From: Carnobacterium gallinarum DSM 4847
Lineage (GTDB): Bacteria > Bacillota > Bacilli > Lactobacillales > Carnobacteriaceae
DNA length: 64,000 nt
Assembly: GCF_000744375.1 (NCBI RefSeq)
Contig: NZ_JQLU01000002.1
Location: 1 to 64,000, forward strand
Direction of reading: 5' to 3'
Position numbers and translations under genes: made by a program. Positions 36,882 through 45,031 of the stretch are shown in pieces (the stretch's first letter is position 1; every line of letters begins with the position of its first letter). The notes beneath the pieces were generated by a model. That model saw only the letters and a program-made list of their open reading frames with translations, did not search any database and was not told where the DNA came from.

Positions 36882-37310
36882 TTACAGCATCTTATTTAAC
36901 ATATCAACTCGGACTTGATGTCTACCAGCTGCATAATCAGCATGAATATAATATTTAACTAAATTAACAGCTAAATCTTTGCCCACCACACCTGAACCAA
37001 TAGTAATCGCTTTTGCACCATTGTGTTCGCGTGTCATTTTTGACGAATTTTCATCCGTAACGTTTGCGGCAATCATTCCTTTTATTTTATTTGCTGCCAT
37101 GTAAGAACCAACGCCAAATTGATCAATTATAATACCTGTGCTATCTTCATCCTTTAAGACTGCTGCTGAAACTGCAAGAGCGGCCTCAACAAAATCTGCA
37201 GCGGGGGTTTCAGACAAATCAATCACTTCAAAGCCCTCTTCTTTAATAACTTTCTTTAACAATTCTTTTAATTCAAAACCTGCTTTATCTGCACCTAATA
37301 CAATACTCAT
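36882..37310 (-). CDS. lacA: Galactose-6-phosphate isomerase subunit LacA (second copy)
   Basis: 142 residues, the same length as LacA at 34617 (IVLGADKAGFELKELLKKVI; GIIIDQFGVGSYMAANKIKG). GAGGGGAAG lies before the ATG at 37310; the longer open frame to 37403 has no such site. It is the first gene of a leftward unit that diverges from gatABC. A TTGACA-17-TAAATT promoter candidate on the minus strand lies at about 37378-37406. Confidence 0.93.
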   Translation of the reverse strand: MSIVLGADKAGFELKELLKKVIKEEGFEVIDLSETPAADFVEAALAVSAAVLKDEDSTGIIIDQFGVGSYMAANKIKGMIAANVTDENSSKMTREHNGAKAITIGSGVVGKDLAVNLVKYYIHADYAAGRHQVRVDMLNKML

Positions 37311-37582
37311 TTTTCTTCCCCTCCATGATCTAATCGATAACTGACAATTAGTATATTTATTCTTTACACACATTAATTTACCACCTTTATCGAACAGTGT
37401 CAAAAATTTACGAACATTTTTTCACTTCACAAAAGATTTTGTCTTGATTCAATACGTCCAGCTCTTTAATAAGCCATCATACGGGCAATTAGGATGTTCA
37501 TAATCCAATCCCTCTATATAAACTGAACTTAATATTCACAATGCCTTTATCATATTTATACAAAATAAAAATTTTTCAGTAA

Positions 37583-37597
37583 TTGAAAACGTTGACA
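37583..37597 (+). promoter_or_regulatory. cre site for CcpA
   Basis: TTGAAAACGTTGACA fits the consensus WTGNAANCGNWNNCW at every fixed position and covers the -35 box of the gatA promoter. CcpA with HPr-Ser-P should repress this operon when glucose is present. Confidence 0.75.
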
Positions 37598-37620
37598 TCC
37601 CCTGTATAAGCGTATATAAT
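37592..37620 (+). promoter_or_regulatory. gatAp: Promoter of gatABC
   Basis: A consensus TTGACA (37592-37597) and TATAAT (37615-37620) with a 17-base spacer, about 65 bases before gatA. Confidence 0.85.
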
Positions 37621-37630
37621 CAAAAATGTA

Positions 37631-37670
37631 AAACAAAAACAAATAAAAACAAATAAAAACAAACAAAAAG
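37631..37670 (+). promoter_or_regulatory. Four tandem decamers, probable regulator binding array
   Basis: AAACAAAAAC, AAATAAAAAC, AAATAAAAAC and AAACAAAAAG follow each other without gaps directly behind the gatA promoter. The 10-bp period puts each unit on the same face of the helix, as expected for cooperative binding by the DeoR-family protein encoded at 40683. The A-tracts may also bend the DNA. Confidence 0.55.
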
Positions 37671-37683
37671 GTGGCTGACGGAA

Positions 37684-38175
37684 ATGGGAACTGAAATAGA
37701 AACTGAACATTTGTTCTTTAAAGACTCAATCTTTATCACTCAAAAAAAATCTGTGGAAGAGATTTTCAAAGAAATAAGTACTCAGTTAGTAGCAAAAAAA
37801 TTAGTGAAGGATAACTTTTTTGAGAATTTATTAATTCGAGAAAAAAATTTCCCTACTGGTTTAGATTTATCTGTTATCGATTCTTCTTTACCTAATATTG
37901 CTATTCCACATACCGAGGGAGAATTTGTAAATACTCGACGTGTTGTACCAATTAAATTAATGTACCCGGTAACATTCAATAATATGATAGACCCTACTAA
38001 ACAAGTAGAAGTTAATTTTTTATTCATGATTTTAAATAACGATCCTGTTGGTCAAGCAAATGTATTATCAGAAATAATGGGTTTCTTATCCAAAGTTAAA
38101 CCTAAAGAATTGAAAGATTTCTTCAACTATACCTGTGAAGAAAGTATTCTCAATTTTTTAAATGAAAATTTTTAA
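37684..38175 (+). CDS. gatA: Galactitol-type PTS EIIA component
   Basis: 163-residue EIIA of the fructose/mannitol fold in the galactitol subfamily. The phosphorylated His is in NIAIPHTEGEF. AAGGTGG precedes the ATG. It is the first gene of gatABC. It receives phosphate from HPr and passes it to GatB. Given the neighbouring lacAB, the transported sugar is probably galactose rather than galactitol (inference; no galactitol-1-phosphate dehydrogenase is present). Confidence 0.9.
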   Translation: MGTEIETEHLFFKDSIFITQKKSVEEIFKEISTQLVAKKLVKDNFFENLLIREKNFPTGLDLSVIDSSLPNIAIPHTEGEFVNTRRVVPIKLMYPVTFNNMIDPTKQVEVNFLFMILNNDPVGQANVLSEIMGFLSKVKPKELKDFFNYTCEESILNFLNENF

Positions 38176-38210
38176 TCCAATCAAAATAACCTATAATGGA
38201 GGAATTATTA

Positions 38211-38516
38211 ATGATTAAAATTTTAGCCGCATGTGGAGCAGGAGTTAATTCTAGTCATCAAATTAAAGATGCTATCGAAAGAGAATTAACAGATAGAGGA
38301 TACAAAGTCCATGTAGATGCCGTAGTCATCAAAGATATTAGTGAAGATATGTTTAAGCATTATGACATCTTCACTCCCATCTCCGTTCCAAATTTAGGTT
38401 TTAAAATTTCTATTCCGATTGTAGAAGCTGGCCCTATTCTTTACCGGATTCCAGCTTTGGCCGTACCTGTTTTTGATGAATTAGAAAAAGTTATTAAAAA
38501 AAATAAATTAGTCTAA
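38211..38516 (+). CDS. gatB: Galactitol-type PTS EIIB component
   Basis: 101-residue EIIB with the phosphorylated Cys near the start in ILAACGAGVNSSHQIK. GGAGG precedes the ATG at 38211; the upstream in-frame codons come from that box. It transfers phosphate from GatA to the sugar carried by GatC. The gene is intact, but the usual short gap to gatC is replaced by a 297-bp stretch of IS relics. Confidence 0.92.
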   Translation: MIKILAACGAGVNSSHQIKDAIERELTDRGYKVHVDAVVIKDISEDMFKHYDIFTPISVPNLGFKISIPIVEAGPILYRIPALAVPVFDELEKVIKKNKLV

Positions 38517-38518
38517 AG

Positions 38519-38785
38519 CCTAAATTATTCATACTTTTTATTGGACTGCTTCTAATGCTTCTCATGCCTACATTCCGCACCTTTTGGGTGTTCAACAAAG
38601 ACGTGAAAAACGCTATTGTAGCAAGGCTAGTCGTAACTGCTTGAAATGGTATGAATAATTCAGGTAAAAGTTTAAAAGATAATAAGTACCCTGCATTCCC
38701 TCTAGAATTATGACGTGAATTATGAAAAAAAGATTTAGATACAGGATTTTTCAATACCTCGTTATAACAATTCGGGAATCCAGGA
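38519..38785. repeat. IS relics between gatB and gatC
   Basis: CCTAAATTATTCATAC at 38519 is inverted as GGTATGAATAATTCAGG at 38647-38663, framing about 145 bp; the same GGTATGAATAATTCAGG recurs after gatC at 40432-40448. Next to it, ATTCGGGAATCCAGG (about 38770-38784) is a solo IS1634-type end. No intact gene lies here. This is scar tissue of at least two insertions within the operon. Confidence 0.6.
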
Positions 38786-38813
38786 AGTACTACACAATGA
38801 GGAGGAGTTTACA

Positions 38814-40259
38814 ATGATCGACGTAATCATAAAGTTTGCAAACTTAATTTTCCAGCCCCTAATCAATCTTGGTTCTGCACCAATGATGATGATTCTCTTG
38901 ACCATATTTGCTATGTTAATGGGAGTCAAATTTTCAAAAGCTTTAGAAGGTGGTTTAAAACTAGCCATTGCATTAACCGGTATGGGAATTGTCATTGGTA
39001 TCTTAACAAGCGCATTTTCGGAAGCTTTACAAGCTTTTGTTGAAAATACAGGCATCCAACTTTCCGTTACCGACGTTGGTTGGGCACCATTAGCAACCAT
39101 TACATGGGGATCTCCTTACACCTTATTTTTCTTACTTGTATTAGTTATTATCAATATGGTTATGTTAGCAATTAATAAAACGAACACGCTAGACGTGGAT
39201 ATCTTTAACTTCTGGCACCCAGCCCTATTAGGTATTATTATCCTCTATTATTCTAAAAATCTATTCGTCGCTACCTTATTCGTAGTATTTATCGGTGTTC
39301 TTAAATTTATTAACTCTGATTTAATGAAACCGACTTTCAATGATTTATTGAGCATGCCTGATTCAAATCCGACCACCACAACCCATTTAAACTTTATGTT
39401 AAACCCAGTTATCATGCTATTCGATACTATTTTTGAAAAATTCTTTTATAAACTTGATAAATACGATTTTAACGCAGCTGATTTAAACAAAAAAATTGGT
39501 TTTTGGGGATCAAAATTTGCCATTGGCTCTTATTTAGGTCTATTTGTAGGTTTGTTAGGACAACAATCTGTTTCACAAATTTTCTCTCTCGCTTTCACAG
39601 GTGCTGTATCTCTTGAACTATTCTCTCTTATCGGATCTTGGTTTATCGCCGCAGTAGAACCTTTGTCTCAAGGTCTAACTACTTTCATGGCAAAACGTTT
39701 TCCAGGCCGTCAATTCTACATTGGTATAGATTGGCCATTCCTTGGTGCTCGTGCAGAAATGTGGGCTGCAGCTAATGTATTAGCCCCTATCTTGTTGATA
39801 ATGGCCATGTTCTTACCCGGAAATAGTATCCTTCCACTTGCTGGTATTATTGCAATTGGTTTAACTCCTGCATTATTAGTCGTTTGTCGTGGTAAGATGT
39901 TAAGAATGATTACAATTGGAGTATTTATGTTACCGATCTTCTTATGGTCAGGAACAATGATTGCTCCAATGATAACCCAAACAGCACAAAACGTTGGTGC
40001 ATTCCCCGCTAACTTAGCTTCAACTCAATTAATTTCCCACTCAACAAAAGAAGGTCCAATTGAAAGTATGCTAGCTGTATGGATTGGTAAAGCTATATCT
40101 AATCCACAAGTTCAAACAATTCTTTTAGCAGTAGGTGCGCTTGCTGTTTATTCTCTATTATTCGTATGGTATGCACATAAAATGAAACAACGAAATCTAG
40201 CGTATAAGAACGCAGAAGAAGCTGCAAAAGTAGTAGTTGATTCTATTGATATAGCGTAA
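38814..40259 (+). CDS. gatC: Galactitol-type PTS EIIC permease
   Basis: 481-residue membrane permease with about ten hydrophobic helices. TMGVKFSKALEGGLKLAIAL-like segments near residue 40-60 and FIGIDWPFLGARAEMWAAAN-type motifs (about 300-325) are characteristic of GatC. GAGGAGG precedes the ATG, so it keeps its own ribosome site despite the insertion scar upstream. It should work with GatA and GatB. A long hairpin terminator follows. Confidence 0.92.
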   Translation: MIDVIIKFANLIFQPLINLGSAPMMMILLTIFAMLMGVKFSKALEGGLKLAIALTGMGIVIGILTSAFSEALQAFVENTGIQLSVTDVGWAPLATITWGSPYTLFFLLVLVIINMVMLAINKTNTLDVDIFNFWHPALLGIIILYYSKNLFVATLFVVFIGVLKFINSDLMKPTFNDLLSMPDSNPTTTTHLNFMLNPVIMLFDTIFEKFFYKLDKYDFNAADLNKKIGFWGSKFAIGSYLGLFVGLLGQQSVSQIFSLAFTGAVSLELFSLIGSWFIAAVEPLSQGLTTFMAKRFPGRQFYIGIDWPFLGARAEMWAAANVLAPILLIMAMFLPGNSILPLAGIIAIGLTPALLVVCRGKMLRMITIGVFMLPIFLWSGTMIAPMITQTAQNVGAFPANLASTQLISHSTKEGPIESMLAVWIGKAISNPQVQTILLAVGALAVYSLLFVWYAHKMKQRNLAYKNAEEAAKVVVDSIDIA

Positions 40260-40284
40260 ACCCGTATTTAAAAGATGCATATAA

Positions 40285-40345
40285 ATGAAAAGCACCTCCT
40301 TAATTTGATACGATAATCGTACCAAATTAAGGAGGTGCTTTTCAT
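40285..40345 (+). terminator. Very long hairpin after gatC
   Basis: Arms at 40287-40307 and 40323-40343 pair perfectly over 21 bp (core AAGCACCTCCTTAATTTG). The T-run is only TTTT, but the stem is strong. It is symmetrical, so it works on both strands. Confidence 0.7.
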
Positions 40346-40383
40346 CCTGAATTCCGGAATTTATACCGCGGGTGGGACAAACT
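40344..40383. repeat. Solo IS1634-type end
   Basis: TCCTGAATTCCGGAATTTATA and following bases match the left end of the IS1634-family element at 42487 (CCTGAATTCCCGGAATTTATA). No transposase is attached. Together with the solo end at 38770 it brackets gatC. Confidence 0.6.
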
Positions 40384-40585
40384 CCCAATAGCTCAACAAA
40401 AATAGGTTTTTCATGTCAAATTTGGAGGTGGTATGAATAATTCAGGATTGATTTAAGTTTCTCTAATTGAATTTGAGTATTCATAAAATACTTCTAAACT
40501 CCTGAGCATAACTATTCGTTCGTTTATTCAACGTTACTATATCAGCTGTTCAAATTTTTATGTGCAGCTTTTAGATTTTATCTAT

Positions 40586-40614
40586 TTGACATACGCTTAC
40601 AATGGTGATAAATT
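40586..40614 (+). promoter_or_regulatory. Promoter of the DeoR-family regulator gene
   Basis: TTGACA (40586-40591) and TAAATT (40609-40614) are 17 bases apart, about 70 bases before the ATG. The regulator is therefore transcribed separately from gatABC. Confidence 0.65.
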
Positions 40615-40682
40615 GTTATTAGCACTACTAAAGAAACATTTTTAAACAATTTAGGACAATAGAGTGCGGGGGAGATAATCAC

Positions 40683-41435
40683 ATGTTAAAACAACAACGT
40701 TTAAATATTATTCAAGACTTAATATCACAGAGGAAAATTGTTCAGGTGTCTGATTTAACAAACATCCTAAATGTTACAGAAATGACAGTAAGACGAGATT
40801 TAAAAACTTTGGAGGATGCAGGCAAACTTCTACGGATCCACGGTGGAGCAAAACCTGTGGACAATTCATTCAACAAAGAACTGTCTCATATTGAGAAGCA
40901 AGAAATCATGATAGAAGAAAAAAAATATATTTCAAAAAAAATTGCAAATTTAATTAAAAGTGGCGACACAATATTTTTAGGTCCCAGTACAACAATCGAG
41001 AATGTGTACGATTACATGGAAGACTTTCCAACAAGGATCATTACTAATTCAATCCATGTCTTTAATAAATTTAACAACTCCAACAAATATGATTTGATTC
41101 TAATAGGCGGTAGCTATAGATACCGAACAGGAGCTTTTGTTGGGAGTATCGCCAATCAAGCGCTGTCTAAGATGAGAATTTCAAAAGCTTTTATCGGAAC
41201 AAACGGAATAAGCAGGAATGAAATATATACTGCAAATGAAGAAGAAGGTACTACTCAAGAAATTGTGTTGAACAATGCCAGGGAAAAATATATTGTCGCC
41301 GACTCAAGCAAAATAGACAAAGAGGATTTTTATAAGTTTTACAATCTCGATGAAATAACAGCCTTGATTACAGACGAAAAAATAACGGATAAAGAAAAAA
41401 AAGACATTGAAAAATATACTAGAATTATTTGCTAA
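40683..41435 (+). CDS. DeoR-family sugar regulator (LacR/GatR-like)
   Basis: 250 residues, normal for the family. The N-terminal winged HTH is visible (QQRLNIIQDLISQRKIVQVS, VTEMTVRRDLKTLED, LLRIHGGA), followed by the sugar-phosphate isomerase-like sensor domain (GDTIFLGPSTTIENV, TNSIHVFNKF, LIGGSYRYRTGAFVGSIA). The likely effector is a phosphorylated intermediate such as tagatose-6-phosphate or galactose-6-phosphate. It is the only sugar-type regulator in the cluster, so it probably controls both the gat and lac promoters through their A-rich repeats. Confidence 0.88.
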   Translation: MLKQQRLNIIQDLISQRKIVQVSDLTNILNVTEMTVRRDLKTLEDAGKLLRIHGGAKPVDNSFNKELSHIEKQEIMIEEKKYISKKIANLIKSGDTIFLGPSTTIENVYDYMEDFPTRIITNSIHVFNKFNNSNKYDLILIGGSYRYRTGAFVGSIANQALSKMRISKAFIGTNGISRNEIYTANEEEGTTQEIVLNNAREKYIVADSSKIDKEDFYKFYNLDEITALITDEKITDKEKKDIEKYTRIIC

Positions 41436-41635
41436 CCTGACCGTTTCCTTACAACCTTTATAAATTGAACTTGGATATGATGGACTTCCCAATCTCTGTA
41501 CGATATTAGCTTGAGTATGTTTGATTCACTAATAACTTGATTGAAATCAAAAAAAATCCAAATTTTCTCCTGATATAAGTCTTTCGTTTTCCAATCCAAT
41601 ATATCCCCTCAGTTGAAAGTAGATTAGATAACAAA

Positions 41636-41666
41636 AACAACGATTTTTCGCGGATCGTTGTTTTTT
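41636..41666 (+). terminator. Terminator downstream of the DeoR gene
   Basis: AACAACGAT (41636-41644) pairs with ATCGTTGTT (41654-41662), followed by a T-run. Confidence 0.65.
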
Positions 41667-41668
41667 AG

Positions 41669-42018
41669 CTCCTTTCATCAAATTGTACATGAAGGTTTCC
41701 TTCAAACAGCTTCGTTGACCGCTTTCATTACCCGAAAGATGTTTGCATATTTCGGGTAATGAAAGCCCGAAATGCACAAAAAACTTTAAGTTCGCTTCGC
41801 GAACAAATCCATGACAGAAAATAAGTTGCCGCTTATAATTTAATCGAAGGTAACACAAATTCAACCTCTTTAACGGAGTTTTGCCGAACCCGTACAAAAA
41901 ACTGAATGATTTCATCTTGTTGAGAAAAACCGAATATACCTATGAGTATGGAAACAAAATTACAGATCTATTTCGATGAAATCCGTTATCTTCTCATTTT
42001 TTTATAGGAGGGATTTCC
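41669..42018 (+). other. Non-coding end of an IS110-family element; candidate bridge RNA region
   Basis: 350 gene-free bases before the IS110 transposase. They contain a perfect 17-bp hairpin, GCTTTCATTACCCGAAA (41721-41737) with its complement at 41750-41766, and a second hairpin GTTCGC-TTC-GCGAAC (41790-41804). IS110 elements are known to encode a structured guide (bridge) RNA in their non-coding end. Whether this is one is inferred. The leftward ORF here (41547-41915) looks like a shadow. Confidence 0.4.
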
Positions 42019-42486
42019 ATGGAAGTTATGGTTGAAACCTGTTGTGGTATCGATGTGCATCAAAAATCCATTGTTTGTTGTATCCTTGACGGCCCGTTAG
42101 ACACGAACAAACCAAAAAAGCAGCCTCGTACCTTTGGTACAACAACAAAGAAACTACGAGAAGCATTGACGTGGATTCAATCTCATAACGTAACGCATGT
42201 TTTTTTCGAAAGTACTGGGCAATATTGGATTCCCATATTTAATATTTTTTATGACAGTAATCTAACGTTGATACTGGCGAATCCGCAACACATTAAAAAT
42301 CTTCCTGGCCGGAAGACGGATATGAATGATGCGGAATGGATTGCCCAACTTGGTAGATGTGGTCTGATCCAGCCATCCTACATCCCTTGCGAAGAAGTTC
42401 AACAATTGCGGCTTCTGACAAGACGTCGGAAAGCCTATACCGAACGCATCACCCAATGCAAAAATGAAATTCATAATATTTTACAA
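42019..42486 (+). pseudogene. IS110-family transposase, 3' part lost
   Basis: The N-terminal DEDD RuvC-like domain is present: GIDVHQKSIV (first Asp), VFFESTGQYW (Glu), LPGRKTDMNDAEWIAQL (last Asps). The frame is cut after about 156 codons by the IS1634-family element whose end starts at 42487. The C-terminal Tnp domain with the catalytic Ser is not found on the other side, so a deletion accompanied or followed the insertion. Non-functional. Confidence 0.85.
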
Positions 42487-44230
42487 CCTGAATTCCCGGA
42501 ATTTATAACGAGGGAAGGGCAACGCCTAACGCCTCGTATAATTCCTTCTGCTTCGTCGTAACCTCTCCCAACACGCGACCGTGCCCGGGGGCCTCAAATA
42601 ATTCAATCATGTCCAGTTCGTCCAGTACACCTTGAAGGGTCCATTGGTTAAATAGCTCGGCATCCTGCATCTTCTTTTTCACGTAGGATAAGTAGATTAA
42701 GGCGATGAATTCCACAAAAAGCTTCCCATTCAGGGACAATTCGGATGAAACTTGCATTCTTCTGAAGTTGAGGCGCTCTTTTAAATTGCCGAAGGCTTTT
42801 TCAACAACATCCTTGCTGCGATAAAGAGACAACGCTTCAAACGGATCATTGACCTCATTAGAAAGCAAGGCGAAGTAACCATAATTTCTAACCGCATTGC
42901 GCATCGCCTCTTCTTTAGGCGTGATTTTCTTCCCTCGTTTAGGTGTCTCAGTAACTTCGAAGTACTTATCATAATCTTTCATACGATAATCTTTTAGTGT
43001 ATTTTCCTTCAGATCTTGGTGAAGGGCTGTCAGATAGTCGTTCATGTCTACCTGATCTTTAATCGCTTTTTCAGGATTGTAGAACAGATGCAGATACGCG
43101 CGCTTTTCCAATTTTATCACATCACCTTTATACGGACGTTCCTGTTCGTATTCCCAGTTTATTGTGCGACATACACCGTAGGTGGTGAACTGTGTTTCGA
43201 AGTTTGACCAAAGTTTCAAGTTCTCACGTTCCGCTTCCAACACACCCTTGACATATTTGAGTTTGAGTTGCACTCCTATCACGAATTTCTGGTGGTGTTT
43301 ATACAAGGCGTTGATATTATCCTTGCTGTAAAAACCTCGATCAAATATCACGTTGACCTTTTTGTAGCCCATTACATCAAATTCCTTCATGAGTTGCCGA
43401 ACCGTTTTAACATCGGTGATATTTCCGGAGAGCTTGCGGTAATAAAAGGGCAGTCCGGATTGCGCCCCAAACAAGAGTGCCAAGTTGATTTGTGGCAAGC
43501 GGTCGTGTTCCTTGTTTCGTCCCTTCTTCACTTGCGATAAGACCTCTGAGTAACTCGATATCGACGTAGTGTCAAATGCCCAATACTCCTTTTCCATCCG
43601 GCGGTTGCCTTGTTTCTGAAAGAAGGCCATCCGGCCTTCCTCATCGATTGCTTGGAATAGGTCGCTGCTTCGTTGTGAAGGAATATCCTGGCAATACGGG
43701 TGATGATGCAGTTTTTGCCAATGGGAAAAACGACTCAAGGCGTTATTCTCTTCGAGAATCAAGTAATAGGCGATCGACAGAATTTGCTTATAATGCTCCG
43801 GGAAGATGGCCTTAAGGTCCGCGTATACGCCTGTCTGCTTGCCAATTTGATCGAGCAGATAACCTGCCCCATAGAAGATTCTTCGGACTTGTGTCATTGG
43901 AATCGGCCCTGGCTTAACTTCCGATGAAGTCGGGGCCGGTTTCTTTTTGTACGAACGTGTTGGGACGATTTCACCTGTAACCGGATCGACTTTTCCAATC
44001 AGTGTCCTCTTAGCGCGTGATTGTTGCTTTTCCTTATCCCAGTAGGGTTCATTCTGATAGGCATAAGTAATGCCCGTTTTCTTGTTTGTCTGAAAAATAA
44101 CTGCCATATCAACACTCCTCGTTATACATTATATTATATAACGAGTTATAAGTCTACAAAAAAACCGCTATATATCAATCGTTATAGCGGTTTTTCGAGT
44201 GATTATCGTTACACAATTCGGGAATGCAGG
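42487..44230 (-). mobile_element. IS1634-family insertion sequence, copy 2
   Basis: 1744 bp with ends CCTGAATTCCCGG (42487) and, inverted, CCTGCATTCCCGA (complement ending at 44230). It is oriented opposite to copy 1 and inserted into the IS110 transposase gene. No flanking duplication is visible, so one flank has been deleted or recombined. Confidence 0.85.
42503..44107 (-). CDS. IS1634-family transposase
   Basis: 534-residue transposase with the same layout as 26920-28530: N-terminal YAYQNEPYWDKEKQQSRAKR, Asp in YWAFDTTSISSYS, Asp in VNVIFDRGFYS, and Glu in VVEKAFGNLKERL. It is full length and probably active. It differs from the copy 1 protein at many positions, so these are two different IS rather than a fresh duplication. 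Confidence 0.95.
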   Translation of the reverse strand: MAVIFQTNKKTGITYAYQNEPYWDKEKQQSRAKRTLIGKVDPVTGEIVPTRSYKKKPAPTSSEVKPGPIPMTQVRRIFYGAGYLLDQIGKQTGVYADLKAIFPEHYKQILSIAYYLILEENNALSRFSHWQKLHHHPYCQDIPSQRSSDLFQAIDEEGRMAFFQKQGNRRMEKEYWAFDTTSISSYSEVLSQVKKGRNKEHDRLPQINLALLFGAQSGLPFYYRKLSGNITDVKTVRQLMKEFDVMGYKKVNVIFDRGFYSKDNINALYKHHQKFVIGVQLKLKYVKGVLEAERENLKLWSNFETQFTTYGVCRTINWEYEQERPYKGDVIKLEKRAYLHLFYNPEKAIKDQVDMNDYLTALHQDLKENTLKDYRMKDYDKYFEVTETPKRGKKITPKEEAMRNAVRNYGYFALLSNEVNDPFEALSLYRSKDVVEKAFGNLKERLNFRRMQVSSELSLNGKLFVEFIALIYLSYVKKKMQDAELFNQWTLQGVLDELDMIELFEAPGHGRVLGEVTTKQKELYEALGVALPSL

Positions 44231-44231
44231 T

Positions 44232-44317
44232 TTAATGCAATTGTACATGCAAGTAGTTTAACAAAAGGCGGTACTGCCATTCAGAGAAGTCGTATGGTAG
44301 GCGGACATAAAGGATAG
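44232..44317 (+). pseudogene. 3' tail of an interrupted gene
   Basis: Directly after the IS1634 end a frame reads FNAIVHASSLTKGGTAIQRS and RMVGGHKG before TAG. The composition is protein-like and it ends 7 bases before the next small gene. I do not recognise the parent. Confidence 0.4.
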
Positions 44318-44324
44318 TGATAAT

Positions 44325-44483
44325 ATGACAACAATACAAGAAATAATTCAGGATTATAAGGAGAACAAAATACCATTAAGTGAGTTACAAGAAACTATCT
44401 GGGGATTATCAGAAAGCTCATTAGAAATGATTTCAGAAGAATCCATACATTATTATATAAATTTAATAGAACCAAGGATATGA
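44325..44483 (+). CDS. Small hypothetical protein, 52 residues
   Basis: ATG with AAAGGA upstream. The acidic helical protein begins MTTIQEIIQDYKENKIPLSE. It is closely spaced behind the truncated gene tail, so originally part of an operon. The family is unknown. Confidence 0.5.
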   Translation: MTTIQEIIQDYKENKIPLSELQETIWGLSESSLEMISEESIHYYINLIEPRI

Positions 44484-44622
44484 ACAAAATATACAACCGT
44501 AATGAAAATGTATGTTGGTTATCCATTAAAAAAGATAAAAAAATCAAAGACAATATATTGTAATATGATGGTATAATAATACAAAATCTTATTTACTATG
44601 AGTGTTTTAGGAGATGTTTATA

Positions 44623-44796
44623 GTGTTCGATGTATTAAAAGAAATGATATATAACAATTATAATGCGAATACCTTGCAAGACCATATAGATTCTTTACAT
44701 ACAATACTAGATAACAATGTAGAAAAAATGACTATTTCAGAAGTAGAATATGAAGTACTAAATGAACTGATTGGTGATTTAAATAATATCAATTAG
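44623..44796 (+). CDS. Small hypothetical protein, 57 residues
   Basis: GTG start 9 bases after TAGGAG (an ATG at 44614 touches the box). The acidic helical protein contains NYNANTLQDHIDSLHTILDN and ISEVEYEVLNELIGDL. A further open stretch without a start codon follows (about 44802-44979), ending across a terminator. The role is unknown. Confidence 0.5.
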   Translation: MFDVLKEMIYNNYNANTLQDHIDSLHTILDNNVEKMTISEVEYEVLNELIGDLNNIN

Positions 44797-44906
44797 TATA
44801 TTGGCAGATCGGTAAGTGTAAATAACAAAAGATATGTAGGTAAAAAACATGTATATGCCTATCCAATTAGCTTTATTGATTTTTTATCTTATTTAAAACA
44901 ATTTGT

Positions 44907-44947
44907 AAAAGAACCATTTACTGTTTTAGCAGTAAACGGTTCTTTTT
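44907..44947 (+). terminator. Terminator before the radC-like gene
   Basis: AAAAGAACCATTTACTG pairs with CAGTAAACGGTTCTTTT (one mismatch), followed by TTT. It separates the small upstream genes from the RadC-like gene. Confidence 0.7.
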
Positions 44948-45031
44948 CCCTAATTACAATAAGTGATATAAAAAAATGATTTGAATATTAAAAGCGTACT
45001 TTTAATACAACAAAGAAAAGGGAGGTACAAA

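Noticed and set aside
37631-37670. Possible CRISPR-like or iteron array from the four tandem decamers
   Set aside because: There are no spacers between units, and they sit in promoter position; a regulator-binding array is simpler. No CRISPR array or cas gene was seen anywhere in the window.
38494-38754. 86-codon minus-strand ORF between gatB and gatC
   Set aside because: It overlaps the 3' end of gatB and the IS scar; at best a transposase fragment, with no ribosome site.
41547-41915. 122-codon minus-strand ORF
   Set aside because: It lies across a terminator and the hairpin-rich IS110 end, has no good ribosome site and shows no recognisable protein pattern.
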